Shown here piece after piece: positions 53,501 to 64,000 of a stretch of 64,000 nt of DNA. The DNA is from Pteria penguin. Its lineage: Eukaryota > Mollusca > Bivalvia > Pterioida > Pteriidae. The notes below the pieces were generated by a model. That model saw only the letters and a program-made list of their open reading frames with translations, was not told the origin of the DNA and made no database searches. The translations under genes were made by a program, and so were the position numbers. The stretch is from assembly GCA_035048485.1 (NCBI GenBank), contig CM068587.1:47987996-48051995 (forward strand), read 5' to 3'. Position 1 is the first letter of the stretch, and each line of letters begins with the position of its first letter.

Positions 53501-56500
53501 TATGTTTAAGAGATTGGTAACCTCCTGCTTCCATGTTGCAATATAAGTGAAATAACTGAAATATTGTTGAAATGTACGTAAAACACCAATCAACCAACCA
53601 ACCAACCCTCTTTTTGGATTTCAATATTTCATAGAATTATTACCAAACAGACCCAAGTTTGGGGGTAATAAAACCAAATGTTCGAATTAATCCCATCCAA
53701 AGTATGCGACAGGTGTGTTAAGCCACGCTAGGCTCTTGTTGAATCTTAGATTCAACTCTAAAAGAATATTCAAAATGCAAATTAGTAATGTGTGCCCTTT
53801 TTGAATCTTACATTCAACACTAAAAATGTCTTTAAAATTCAGATATCACTTTTTACAAGCGAAAAAAACAAAATTGGTATGGTGTGAAGTCTTAAATCTT
53901 TGTGGAAAAAACCTGAGATCTAGTTTTTGGGGTCCCACAAAGGACAATTTTCCTTGTTTTGTTTCGTTTTTCATTATAGAATTTTAAATGTCATTACTGT
54001 TGTATGTGTGTAGGCACATTACATGAGATTGATTGATTATTGTTTTACGTCCCACCATGATTATTTTACATATATTATGATCATGATGGCATCTGCCTGA
54101 TGCATTGCATAGAAATTTATACCTTTGCGATGGACCCAGCCAAAGCAATGAGGGGCCACGCTTACCATGACAAGGGACCTCGGTTTTTACCATCTCATCC
54201 AAAAGACAGGACACTGTTGTAAAAATTGCATTATATTAGAAGTTTTTGTCATTAAGTTAAGGAATTTATAGAAATTACAAATCTTTAAGAAAATTTCTGA
54301 ATAAATGTATAAGAGAGCCTTATCGATACTGAGTAATGTATGTTTTTCAGAGATCATCCTGAGACTATCAAGCGAAGATTCGCCAGTATAGCAGTCATAT
54401 CCATTATTGTGCCGTGTCTTCTCTACTATTTTGCTTCAACCTCAGAAAATGCCAAGGTAAGTCAGTCTTCTTTTGTGATAATTCATTTCAAACAGTTTTT
54501 TTTTTTGTTATTTGGTATTGGTTTAGCCATGCTATATATTTGGTGGCACCACCTGACTTGTGCAAGGGTTTATAATTGGCTGGATTTGCAAACCAATTCC
54601 GGCCCATAGATTGGCGATGTCTTTCTGTCTATCAACATCTTGGTTAAAGCAAAATCTCAGCAACCAAGAAGAGCATAAACATAATACTTCACACATAGGT
54701 TCCTTATGACCAGAGCTTTCAAATTCTGCCATGACTTATTACTTAGTGACTTTGACCTTGGACTTTGACCTACTTTTAGAAAAAGTTTGGCTATATCTTT
54801 CGAATCAATAGGGGTAAGGCTTTGATACTTGAGACATAGATTCATTTTGACCAGAGCTTTCAATTGATACCATGACTGTTGACCTTGTGACCTTGACCTT
54901 GTTTCAATTTGCTTTGCTATTAGGCAGTACTGTCTTTAGCGGTTTCTTGCTTTGTCCTATGCTATGGACCTCCAGAAGCAGTGAAGGAACTTTTTATGTG
55001 TCAGTGTATACATGCACTGTGACAGAGGGCAGCAGTGTATTTTGTCTCAGCCAAGGTACAGAAAGGGAGGCAAAAGATGATAAATAACCTATGAAAAGTT
55101 GGAGGCGATAGCCAGAATCATTCCACAGTGATGAGAAAACATATTCCAGATCTTCTCATTACAGACCCTATCCAAAGTTTATTTAATAACTTTAACTCTA
55201 TCGTATATTTGCAAAACAATTTATTTCCACAAATGCTTGGCTGCCTGGCCTTTCTCAAGTGGTTTACAGAAAAGCGTATAGTTTTCCACAACCCATAGCT
55301 GCTATTAAAAACATTAATTATAACTAATCGTGGTTATTTATACTTAATATTTTCAGTTACAGCTATGGATTGTATGTAAAAGATTTTATTTTTCTGTAAA
55401 CCACTAGATAAAGTCCAAGTTGCTGAAAATTCGTGGAAACAGAGGGGTTTTTATGATTATATGCTTATTGAATTCCCTGATAGAGTATTTTCCTGAGTGT
55501 CATTTTACTCACCTTATTAAAGAGATTCCTTATGATATAATCCCCATTATAATTCTTACATGTGTATCATGAAGATATTTTTCTTTAGAGCTTGAAATAG
55601 ATACGGAAATTCAAATGTCTTGTTTGACACTCATTTCTGGGAAATAGTTACCAAGGACTGATACTCATTGAAAACAGTTGGCAAGTCAGTAGTGTAAGTG
55701 TCACTTAAAATAGCTGTACAGTACAGTCCAGGTATTCTGTAATTTTTCCATAGTGGGCCACATCCGGGTATAAATGCAAGAACTACACATAACACTATGT
55801 ATTTTACAAAGGTGTTAATGAGCATAGGTAAATTTCTACCTCTATTCCCACTGTGATTTCAGGTGCTTTTTCTACTGTTCTCAGATTTTTATCTCTAAAA
55901 GTTATGAAGCCGTTAACATGAGAATTTTATCACAATTTTTGACCTCTACATGAGAATTTTATCACAATTTTTGACCTCTACATGAGGATTTTGTCAGTGA
56001 AGTCATGTGATTTTCTTTATTTCTAGGGTCACTCATTCTGTGAATGGCTTGGTATTCGACTGAGTGGTATTGTGCCCAGTATCATCCTGCCTTTAGTGCT
56101 GACAATGGTGAGAACTATGTTGTAGCAAAATACTTTCCTTCTCATTAATCTTAACTTCTCATCTCTTGCTACATACCTGACATACATTGTTTTGCTGCAC
56201 AAATATACATAGTTCTTTTTGATGTCAAAATCCAGACATTAATCTCGAAATGAAAAGTTTTTCAAATTGTTATTTGTCAGATGGAGGAAAGTCTATTATA
56301 CAATAATATTGATTGCTTGGTTAGTGAATTGAATTTGTGTTTGAAAGTCCAGTGGGCTGGTTCACAAAGAATCATACGTACGATATTTTACGTACGTACA
56401 AAAAAATTCCTTAAATCTTAAGGAGTTTTTTTGCATGTATGTAAAATATGGTACGTATGATTCTTTGTAAAATGGCCCACAGTTACTTTCCCTGTGTAGT

Positions 56501-59500
56501 TTTATGTGAATTAAACATCCTTTAAGTTAAAATATCTCTCAAGTATGAAGAACTTGTTTTACATGCTGAAAGTCTGTATCGGTTTAATGCCTGAATTCTC
56601 AATAAATGTTGGATTTTGAAAGCTTTTTTTGCAAAATCTACTAGTATATATGTGAAATCAAGAACTGGGAGTTACCGGTAAATGACCATGCCAAAACTAG
56701 ATTATTGGCAGGGTTTGAAATTAATTTGGTACATTTATCAGACAATGGGACTAATTTCAAATAAAGCTTTTAGTCCATAAGTAATAGTGTCAGGTAATCA
56801 AGTGGACAACATATTATTGAGCATTTTTTTCTCTAGAGCATTTTGAATACTGAAAATATTAGTACATACATATAAAAAAGGTTGCTATTTTTCACAACTT
56901 GACATGCATTCTCCTAAGAGAATGTCAGTAATGGCTCATAATTTTATATGGTGACTGCAATTTTAACGTGGTAGACATTCTATTCCAGCTCAAACATAAC
57001 ACAATCAACCCGATGTAAAAGTTTCGAGTAGCAAACTACCACAAATTTCAAGCCCTGTGTGGGAGGAGATAAATTAGAAATTTGAGGCATATCATTTTGT
57101 TTGTCATATGTGCCAATGTGAGTAGTAAATTCGAGGTCAGAGGAAATTTGAACTGGTGATTTCTGTCATTTGAAGTGGCGGTATTTCGCCAGGTTCCAGC
57201 TCTTATTGAAATCCCTGCATCTAATTGAAGTAAAAATAGTAGCATTCTGATAGAGATTATATTTACTTGCAGGCACTATTTCTGGGACCTCTCACACAGC
57301 ATTATATGGATGGAATCTTCAGTTTATATTTAGGTAATATCAAGATTCTGTTTCACTGATTTGGGGTCAAGTAAGTACAGTTGTAGGAGGAGTTTGAGAG
57401 CCATTGATGCTCACCTCTCTTTACATATATATATATAGGTTCTTTTAAGGTTGGCCAGTAAACCACACAAGTTGAATGAATATTATCACATTAATCAACC
57501 ATCTTATGTCAGTCATGCATTGGGTTTTATCAGCTATATGCATCCGCTTCGAGTTTTACATAATGCCGGATTCTTTAATGAGAAGAGATTTGAAACATGC
57601 AGAATATGGGGTTATGACTTTGGTTTTATTGTAAGGGATAATGCAAATCTTCGGATATGTATTACTACTATCATATTAAACATATGACTTTCCAAACACA
57701 TAACTTTCGTTCACTAATGAGGCTCATGTCAATGAAATATTTCTGATTATTTAATCACTTTATGGAATAATCATAGTAACATAAAAGATGAAAAAATTAA
57801 ATTTTACTTTGAAACTGAAGATAAATCCTGAGGTATCCCTCATGCAAAGTGATCTGGATCATTTCACTGTTTGAGAAAAAGCCCCACTGCATTACAGTAA
57901 AAAGTTTTTGTGAGGTCTGTACATAGCCATTCTTCTTTCCCTGCCTAACATAACTGTCGAGGTTTTTCTCATACAGCTAAGTCAGATCTCAATTCTCAAC
58001 TATGGTATCTTGCATGACTGAACAAAAAACTAGTTGATGGTCATAAAACAAATATAACAGGTCTCTTTGCACACCGGTATCCTGTTTTTTGGATGAATCA
58101 GTATAAGCTGAGGTCCTGCATCACTGTAGACGAGGCATGTATAAGACCCCTTACTGCTTTGGATGGGTCCATTGCAAAGGTATAAATTTGTTGGTAATGC
58201 AGATGCCGTCAGCATATTCATGAAATAATCACGGAGTGACGTAAAACAATAATCAAGCAATCAATCATATTTTCATCAAATATTTATCATATAAGAGAAC
58301 ATTATTACCTCTTTGTCAAAGCTTGGCCGACTCTGTTAAAGACTTTCGTCGGCATGGCTACTAAAAGGAAATCAGTTTCTAAACTAATCAAACATATCTT
58401 GTTTGTTTCTTTGCTTCTACTTTTACATCACATCAAGATTGTTGCACTTACATTGTATATGATAACAGCATCTACCTGATGTAAAGCACACTGATTTTGC
58501 AATGTACCCACCCAAAGCAATAACGGACACTGATGAGCCAACAGCAGGAGTCGAACCCTGCACCTCTCAGTCATAATCTAAGTACATAACCAATTAAGCT
58601 CTGCTGACTCCATTTCCTTTCATGTGAATTTAGGTATAAAATTTGCGGAATATATATCTATATACAATTTTTAATTGAACCCTCTTTTTTTGCCCTGTAG
58701 AACCTAGATATTGGACAAACAGTCTACAGAATTTGATATGGCTGAGAAATCACCTGGTTGTAAGTACAAATGACATGTAATTCAGAGTACCTGTACTTTA
58801 GCATGAAATGTTCCACTGTCAGAAATTTCGAATTTTAATTAGAAAACCTTTGAAGAAAAATATGGTTCATTTTATTTCTTCCCATCATTGTTATAACACT
58901 ACCCATCCAAAGTGCACTTTCTAGCCGAGGCCAAGTAACTTAGACAAAGTACATAAAGATTAGGACACAATATCAATAAAGCAATGGTGAACTCTGAATT
59001 TGCAATCTTCCTAGCACATCCTTACCTCAATGCCACAAGTACCTTCTCTACACAAGATACAATTGTATAAAGAGTGTCATCGAAAATTTTTGTTAAAAAG
59101 CTTTTGAAAATTTGACTTTATCATTCTATTACATATACTTCAAAGTAATCCGACTTTTGTAGGCTCCATTTTCTGAGGAGTTTATATATAGAGCGTGTAT
59201 GCTGCCATTGCTGGTTCCATGTTTTGGTTCTAGTTCCTCGGTTTTCTTCTGTCCATTGCTCTTTGGAGTAGGTAAGTACCAGCTTGTTATTGAAATTTTA
59301 TGATCTAAAGCTTGAAGTCAAATTGTCAAGAAATTTATTTGTCAGGAAAAAAGTCCCACCCTAAGTTGAGATAAACTTGTTCCAGAAGTCAAAATAATTT
59401 TACAGTCATGGTTCTCAATTTTTAGATGTCATGAATAAGTAATTGAGGATTTTCTTCCATTTCATGTATGACATCCTCACAATGTAAAATTATATTTAGC

Positions 59501-62500
59501 AGAAGGGGGGTGAATTTTTTTCATATGAAATGGAAGAGAATCAATCAAACAAGAGTGCAATGTCTGTACATAAAAGATCTCTCGCTGCTTCATATGGGTC
59601 TCTTTCATAGGTCTAAAAGTGCTGTGCAATGCGTCTGGCAGTTAACGACAACATATAAGTAAAATAATCTCGATATGACATTACAAAACAAGACAAAAAC
59701 TAACAGACCCCCCTGAATAACAAAGCTTGCAGTTTAATTTTGTATGCATTTTTTCAACATTACCCTCTACTTCATCGATAGGTGATCGAATAGATTCTTA
59801 TTCTTTTGTGGCCCACTCATTATCTGCCCTATTTAGTTGGTAAAAGTTTGACATTTCTGTATATTTGTAATATTGTATAATGGTTATTTCAGCGCACATT
59901 CATCACTTGATTGAAAGGATTATACAAGCGAAACAAGAATTAAAAGTAGCTATTAAACAAACATGTAAGTTAATCATCATTAGTGTATCACTATATTAGT
60001 TAGCAGCACATGGTGTAAGTTAATCCTCATTAGTGTTGTATATATCAATATATCAGTTAGCAGCACATGGTGTAAGTTAATCCTCATTAGTGTTGTATAT
60101 ATCAATATATCAGTTAGTAGCACATGGTGTAAGTTAATCCTCATTAGTGTTGTATATATCAATATATCAGTTAGCAGCACAAGGTGTAAGTTAATCCTCA
60201 GTAGTGTTATATATCAATATATCAGTTAGCAGCACATGGTGTAAGTTAATCCTCATTAGTGTTATATATCAGTATAACAGTTAGCAGCACATGGTGTAAG
60301 TTAATCCTCATTAGTGTTGTATATATCTGTATATCAGTTAGCAGCACATGGTGTAAGTTAATCCTCATTAGTGTCATATATCAATATATCAGTTAGCAGC
60401 ACATGGTGTAAGTTAATCCTCATTAGTGTTATATATCAATATATCAGTTAGCAGCACAAGGTGTAAGTTAATCCTCATTAGTGTTGTATATATCAATATA
60501 TCAGTTAGTAGCACATGGTGTAAGTTAATCCTCATTAGTGTTGTATATCAATATATCGGTTAGCAGCACATGGTGTAAGTTTATCATCATTAGTGATATA
60601 TATCAATATATCAGTTAGCAGCACATGGTGTAAGTTAATCCTCAGTAGTGTTATATATCAATATATCAGTTAGCAGCACATGGTGTAAGTTAATCCTCAT
60701 TAGTGTCATATATCAATATATCAGTTAGCAGCACATGGTGTAAGTTAATCATCATTAGTGTTATATATCAATATATCAGTTAGCAGCACATGGTGTAAGT
60801 TAATCCTCATTAGTGATATATATATATCAATATATCAGTTAGCAGCACATGGTGTAAGTTAATCATCATTAGTGTTATATATCAATATATCAGTTAGCAG
60901 CACATGGTGTAAGTTAATCCTCATTAGTGTTATATATCAATATATCGGTTAGTAGCACAAGGTGTAAGTTTATCATCATTAGTGATATATATCAATATAT
61001 CAGTTAGCAGCACATGGTGTAAGTTAATCCTCATTAGTGTTATATATCAATATATCAGTTAGCAGCACATGGTGTTAGTTAATCCTCATTAGTGATATAT
61101 ATATCAATATATCAGTTAGCAGCACATGGTGTAAGTTAATCCTCATTAGTGTTATATATCAATATATCAGTTAGCAGCACATGGTGTTAGTTAATCCTCA
61201 TTAGTGTTATATATCAATATATCAGTTAGCAGCACATGGTGTTAGTTAATCCTCATTAGTGTTATATATCAATATATCAGTTAGCAGCACATGGTGTAAG
61301 TTTATCATCATTAGTGTTATATATCAATATATCAGTTAGCAGCACATGGTGAAAGTTAATCCTCATTAGTGTTGTATATCAATATATCGGTTAGCAGCAC
61401 ATGGTGTAAGTTTATCATCATTAGTGATATATATCAATATATCAGTTAGCAGCACATGGTGTAAGTTAATCCTCATTAGTGTTATATATCAATATATCAG
61501 TTAGCAGCACATGGTGTAAGTTAATCCTCATTAGTGTTATATATCAATATATTAATAAGCAGCACATGGTGTAAGTTAATCCTCATTAGTGTTATATATC
61601 AATATATCGGTTAGCAGCACATGGTGTAAGTTTATCATCATTAGTGATATGTATCAATATATCAGTTAGCAGCACATGGTGTAAGTTAATCATCATTAGT
61701 GTTATATATCAATATATCAGTTAGCAGCACAAGGTGTAAGTTAATCATCATAAGTGTTATATATCATTATATTAATAAGCAGCACATGGTGAAAGTTAAT
61801 CCTCATTAGTGTTATATATCAATATATCGGTTAGTAGCACAAGGTGTAAGTTTATCATCATTAGTGATATATATCAATATATCAGTTAGCAGCACATGGT
61901 GTAAGTTAATCATCATTAGTGATATATTTTAATATATCAGTTAACAGCACATGGTGTAAGTTAATCCTCATCAGCGTGATCTGTAAGTCATCAATTAGAT
62001 TCACAACATGTAAGTTAATTATCATCATGCATATTAAAATACCAATTCTGATTCACTCGTTTTGTTTTGACAATTCTGATTGGTCCACACGTTAGTGGTC
62101 AGACATGTATAACCACAATATACCAATGTATTACTAACTTGCACATACTCTTTGTCCACATTGCCTCTGACCATCAAAAATACTGTGTATAACAACTTCG
62201 TCCAGTATTCAAGGACGATTTGCGAGTTCTACAAATCACGTAAACAATTACTACAAGCAAGTTGAACCAACAAACTGATCAACGTACATGACACAATGAC
62301 ATACGACCATGCAACATGCTTTCTACTTCTAGCGTGTTATTCCATCTCCCTGCACCGCAGCAAAACTGTCTGTTCAGCTGTTTACAATGCAAGGTTCACT
62401 TATGTGTGAATCAATTTGTGACTTGAAATTTATTCATAAAATTTTCAAAATATGAAAATGAAGAAAATTCTTGCGTCAATGCAATAAGTGTCAATTCATT

Positions 62501-63258
62501 TTTTGGAAGAATTTTCAAACATGACATTATATATCTCTTAGCACTGAAGAATTGGGAGGTAATTTCAAAGAGAATAAACGATATTGTGTTACAGTAAATT
62601 AGAATGGGGATAAACGTACTGTTTGATTGTTTCCAATAGGTATACCATGGTTATAAAATAAAAAACTGCAGGTTTATCCGCTAATTAGTAGCCTAACATG
62701 TAAGTTTATCATAAGTGTTTTATTTACACGAAGTTATCAATTAGTAACATAATGTGTTAAGTATTACTCAACAGCCTGACATGAAAGTTACCTGTCTGTT
62801 GTATGATTGGGCCAGCAACACAATGAAGAATGACCAGAGTTATGTGTGCACAACTGTGACATGTTGGCATGTGCACACGGGTGCACAAAAAAATAGAACT
62901 CTAGCACAGCGTCTAGTGTCTTGAGATTCAGCACCCTATTTTAGAAATCTATTATCATATATATAGATCTATGTAAACTTTTCCTGGTTATTATGAGTTA
63001 TCTATGCTTAAGATTTTCATTTGTGATGTTTGCATTATGTTTGAAATAAAGTTAATAAATGATGTTGATTAGGTCATAACGAGATTTGGTCTATGTTTAC
63101 TGTCATATGTCATCTCGTTTATTCAGTAAAGGGTACATATCCCCTCGTTACATTACTTTAAAGAGCCTTGTTTCATGTCATTTTTTTTATTTCAGTGTTC
63201 CAGTTAACCTATACAACACTGTTTGGTGCATATTCTGCTTTTCTGTTTCTTCGCACTG
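50440..63258 (+). CDS. RCE1: CAAX prenyl protease 2 (RCE1), 5' eight exons, gene continues past window
   Basis: Eight exons give 222 residues and an open phase at 63258. RCE1 is an ER multi-pass intramembrane endopeptidase that removes the last three residues of prenylated CAAX proteins such as Ras. Visible signatures: [48 protein letters not shown] with the catalytic Glu pair (E146/E147), FGVAHIHH (H179-H182) and TTLFGAYSAFLFLRTG. These match the animal RCE1 order that I know. The third active-site segment (CHSFCN in other animals) must lie downstream of the window. The start is the first ATG after an in-frame TGA at 50395-50397. Introns are 1-4 kb and repeat-rich. Confidence 0.92.
50640..51195 (-). 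mobile_element. Two adjacent tRNA-derived SINE copies (family C)
   Basis: On the minus strand, TTGGCTCACTCAATAG (A-box-like) and GGGTTCAAGACTAG (B-box-like) occur at about 51070-51155, with a second set at about 50795-50870 (GGGTTCGAGACC). Another copy opens the window (about 20-265). They lie just downstream of RCE1 exon 1. Confidence 0.7.
51330..52600. other. RCE1 intron 1, no recognised features
   Basis: AT-rich sequence with poly-T/poly-A runs; no gene or clear repeat. Confidence 0.4.
52615..53840. repeat. ~60-bp minisatellite in RCE1 intron 1, split by an insertion
   Basis: Units of AATGTGTGCCCTTTTTGAAT..TTAGATTCAA run 52615-53013 and resume at 53738-53840. The interruption begins TATGCGCTCGTCGAAAGATG and holds the family A SINE. 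Confidence 0.82.
53415..53612 (+). mobile_element. Family A SINE, best preserved copy
   Basis: TGTAGTGGTTGAGCGCTTGG (A box) and GGGTTCAATTCCTGG (B box) are well kept; it ends in CAATCAACCAACCAACC. It lies inside the element that splits the 60-bp minisatellite of RCE1 intron 1. Confidence 0.82.
54030..54220 (-). mobile_element. Family B SINE, reverse, in RCE1 intron 1
   Basis: GATTGATTATTGTTTTACGT tail complement, then GATGGACCCAGCCAAAGCAA and GGGACCTCGGTTTTTACC. Confidence 0.7.
54351..54456 (+). CDS. RCE1: RCE1 exon 2
   Basis: Residues 39-74. The split codon AG|A restores Arg of [11 protein letters not shown], a hallmark RCE1 segment, followed by a hydrophobic helix. Acceptor tgtttttcag, donor GCCAAG|gtaagt. 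Confidence 0.92.
54590..54925. repeat. Dispersed repeat in RCE1 intron 2
   Basis: Starts near TAGATTGGCGATGTC and contains ATACTTCACACATAGG and CTTTGACCTTGG. A second copy lies at 63480-63800 in intron 8. Confidence 0.68.
55200..55445. mobile_element. Small foldback related to the Penelope-like end, RCE1 intron 2
   Basis: CCACAAATGCTTGGCTGCC..TTTCTCAAGTGGTTTACAGAAAA is mirrored by TTTTCTGTAAACCACTAGAT..GAAAATTCGTGG. The same hairpin word ends the element at 18619-20322. Confidence 0.65.
56027..56107 (+). CDS. RCE1: RCE1 exon 3
   Basis: Residues 75-101: CEWLGIRLSGIVPSIILPL, matching the GFRLEG region and following helix of animal RCE1. Acceptor tttctag, donor ACAATG|gtgaga; phase 0 both sides. 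Confidence 0.9.
56353..56482. mobile_element. ~130-bp foldback MITE in RCE1 intron 3
   Basis: TGGGCTGGTTCACAAAGAAT..ATACGTAC is mirrored by GTACGTATGATTCTTTGT..GGCCCA around CTTAAATCTTAAGG. Confidence 0.82.
57273..57333 (+). CDS. RCE1: RCE1 exon 4
   Basis: Encodes [20 protein letters not shown], the conserved LFLGPL segment. Acceptor acttgcag, donor TTTAG|gtaata, phase 1. Confidence 0.9.
58040..58270 (+). mobile_element. Family B SINE in RCE1 intron 4
   Basis: Body GCACACCGGTATCCTG..TGCTTTGGATGGGTCC and an AATCAAGCAATCAATC tail. Confidence 0.68.
58425..58625 (-). mobile_element. Family B SINE, minus orientation, with tRNA-like head
   Basis: The reverse strand reads AGCTTAATTGGTTATGT (A box) and GGGTTCGACTCC (B box), then the family B body words TGCTTTGGGTGGGTACATTG. 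It lacks a clean acceptor stem, so it is not a tRNA gene. Confidence 0.75.
58701..58759 (+). CDS. RCE1: RCE1 exon 5
   Basis: Encodes EPRYWTNSLQNLIWLRNHLV, the W-x-R-N segment just before the catalytic motif. Acceptor ccctgtag, donor CTGGTT|gtaagt, phase 0. Confidence 0.9.
59163..59271 (+). CDS. RCE1: RCE1 exon 6, catalytic Glu motif
   Basis: Begins [20 protein letters not shown] with the EExxxR signature of the CPBP/ABI intramembrane protease family, and ends CPLLFGV. Acceptor cttttgtag, donor GTAG|gtaagt, phase 1. Confidence 0.94.
59550..59695 (+). mobile_element. Family B SINE 3' part in RCE1 intron 6
   Basis: Words AAAGATCTCTCGCTGCTTC and GTGCTGTGCAATGCGTCTGG match the family B body; the head is missing. 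Confidence 0.6.
59893..59964 (+). CDS. RCE1: RCE1 exon 7, catalytic His motif
   Basis: Encodes AHIHHLIERIIQAKQELKV, the His motif of the family. The donor AACAT|gtaagt is also the left edge of the 54-bp minisatellite, which repeats the same donor-like bases downstream. Confidence 0.92.
59965..61985 (+). repeat. ~54-bp minisatellite, about 36 units, in RCE1 intron 7
   Basis: The array starts at the first base of the intron, and each unit runs from GTAAGTTAATC through a TATATCAATATATCAG core to AGCAGCACATGGT. Roughly 36 copies, mostly a few substitutions apart. Most keep GTAAGT; a few read GTTAGT or GAAAGT. Diverged leftovers continue to about 62040 and reappear near 62690-62790. Open frames inside are repeat artefacts. 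Confidence 0.96.
61986..63195. other. Rest of RCE1 intron 7 after the minisatellite
   Basis: Diverged minisatellite remnants to 62040 and at about 62690-62790 (AACATGTAAGTTTATCATAA). Otherwise nothing recognised up to the exon 8 acceptor. Confidence 0.5.
63196..63258 (+). CDS. RCE1: RCE1 exon 8 (last in window)
   Basis: Encodes LFQLTYTTLFGAYSAFLFLR then Thr, the conserved helix before the third active-site motif. Acceptor tatttcag, donor ACTG|gtaagt, phase 1. No further RCE1 exon is seen in 63259-64000. Confidence 0.92.
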
Positions 63259-63479
63259 GTAAGTAATCCCAAATTCCGTAAAACAAATTTTCTTAGAATG
63301 AATAATCTGCCCTTGATGGGTAAGTCTGATATTTGACGGACATGAATGTTTACATTTCCAGTAGATGTATTAATATTTAAGTTATATGCTACAGGATTAA
63401 ATTTATTGTAACTACAGCATTGTATTATCCATTATACAATGTAATGCAATAAAACATTGTTATGGGCCAGATGCAGAGC

Positions 63480-63800
63480 ATTTCCTGTCTATAGATTAGC
63501 GATGTCCGTGTGTCTGTCTGTCTGTCAACATTTGTTAAGTTTTTGGTTGAAGTAAAATCTTAGAACCTAAAGTATAAGCATAATACTTCACACATCGCTT
63601 CCTTATGACCACAGCTTTCAAATTATACCATAACTTTTGACCTAGTGACCTTTGACTTTGACCTACTTTTGAATAACTTAAATTTGGGCTACATCTTTTG
63701 AATTATTAGAGGTAGGGCTTTGATACTTCCCACATTTTTTCTTTATGACCAAAGTATTCAATTGACATATGACCTTGTTTGGAATTTGTTTTGCAATCCA
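63480..63800. repeat. Dispersed repeat in RCE1 intron 8
   Basis: Same family as 54590-54925: TAGATTAGCGATGTCCG, ATACTTCACACATCGC, GACCTTTGACTTTGACC. Confidence 0.68.
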
Positions 63801-64000
63801 ATTATACCATCTTTAGTAGTTTCTTGTTCTGATCCAAAATCAGGAAGACAAAAGTTTGCACAATGTATATACCAATCTGTTTGTTTGTTTATTATTTTCA
63901 AATAATTTGTATCACTAATTTTACCAAGAAAATGACTTCGTAAGTCTTGTCTTCTTTCTTTCTGCAATCTATGACCGTTACTTGAATGTATTTTCCAAAC

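Noticed and set aside
58540..58625. Possible tRNA gene
   Set aside because: A and B boxes are present, but the acceptor stem does not pair and it runs into a SINE body.
59980..60180. Minus-strand frame with a repeated MRINLHHVLLTD peptide
   Set aside because: It is a by-product of the 54-bp minisatellite on the opposite strand of an RCE1 intron.
59965..61985. CRISPR-like array of regularly spaced repeats
   Set aside because: Units are head-to-tail without unique spacers, in an animal gene intron.

Overview
This is animal nuclear DNA, most likely from a bivalve mollusc. It is AT-rich, with small exons in long repeat-filled introns, tRNA-derived SINEs, foldback elements, Penelope-like retroelement pieces and short dispersed repeats of the kind common in bivalve genomes. 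The species is inferred from repeat style and cannot be named. I see no bacterial-style operon, CRISPR array or functional tRNA/rRNA gene.

Two divergent protein-coding genes fill most of the window. On the minus strand I reconstruct one 22-exon gene from ATG 50303 to stop 8219. Every junction has an AG/GT pair and compatible phase, and the joined coding length is 5691 nt (1896 residues). The predicted protein has a signal peptide, a Cys-rich TNF-receptor-like ectodomain, one transmembrane helix and a long cytoplasmic tail. The tail holds an unrecognised ~190-residue region, a trypsin-like serine protease module with intact His/Asp/Ser, four fibronectin type III (FN3) domains, a second intact protease module and two more FN3 domains. 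I do not know a described protein with this layout. It is my best candidate for a previously undescribed system.

On the plus strand, starting 136 bp away head-to-head, lies RCE1 (CAAX prenyl protease 2). Eight exons from 50440 to 63258 encode 222 residues, including the catalytic EExxxR and HxHH motifs; the last exon or exons lie beyond the window. The short gap between the two ATGs is a candidate bidirectional promoter.

Layout: 1-8218 is intergenic, with degenerate reverse transcriptase pseudogenes, a perfect 56-bp hairpin and dispersed repeats. 8219-28016 holds the protease/FN3 exons and shows a tandem segmental duplication (copy A about 9.75-14.90 kb, copy B 14.905-26.96 kb). 28-50.3 kb holds the small exons for the ectodomain, membrane helix and proximal tail, separated by repeat-rich introns. 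50.44-64 kb is RCE1, whose intron 7 contains a ~2-kb, 54-bp-unit minisatellite.

Two separate minisatellites, one in each gene, begin exactly at an exon/intron junction and so multiply a 5' splice-site-like sequence. All exon calls are by eye from splice consensus and reading-frame continuity, without transcripts or alignments.
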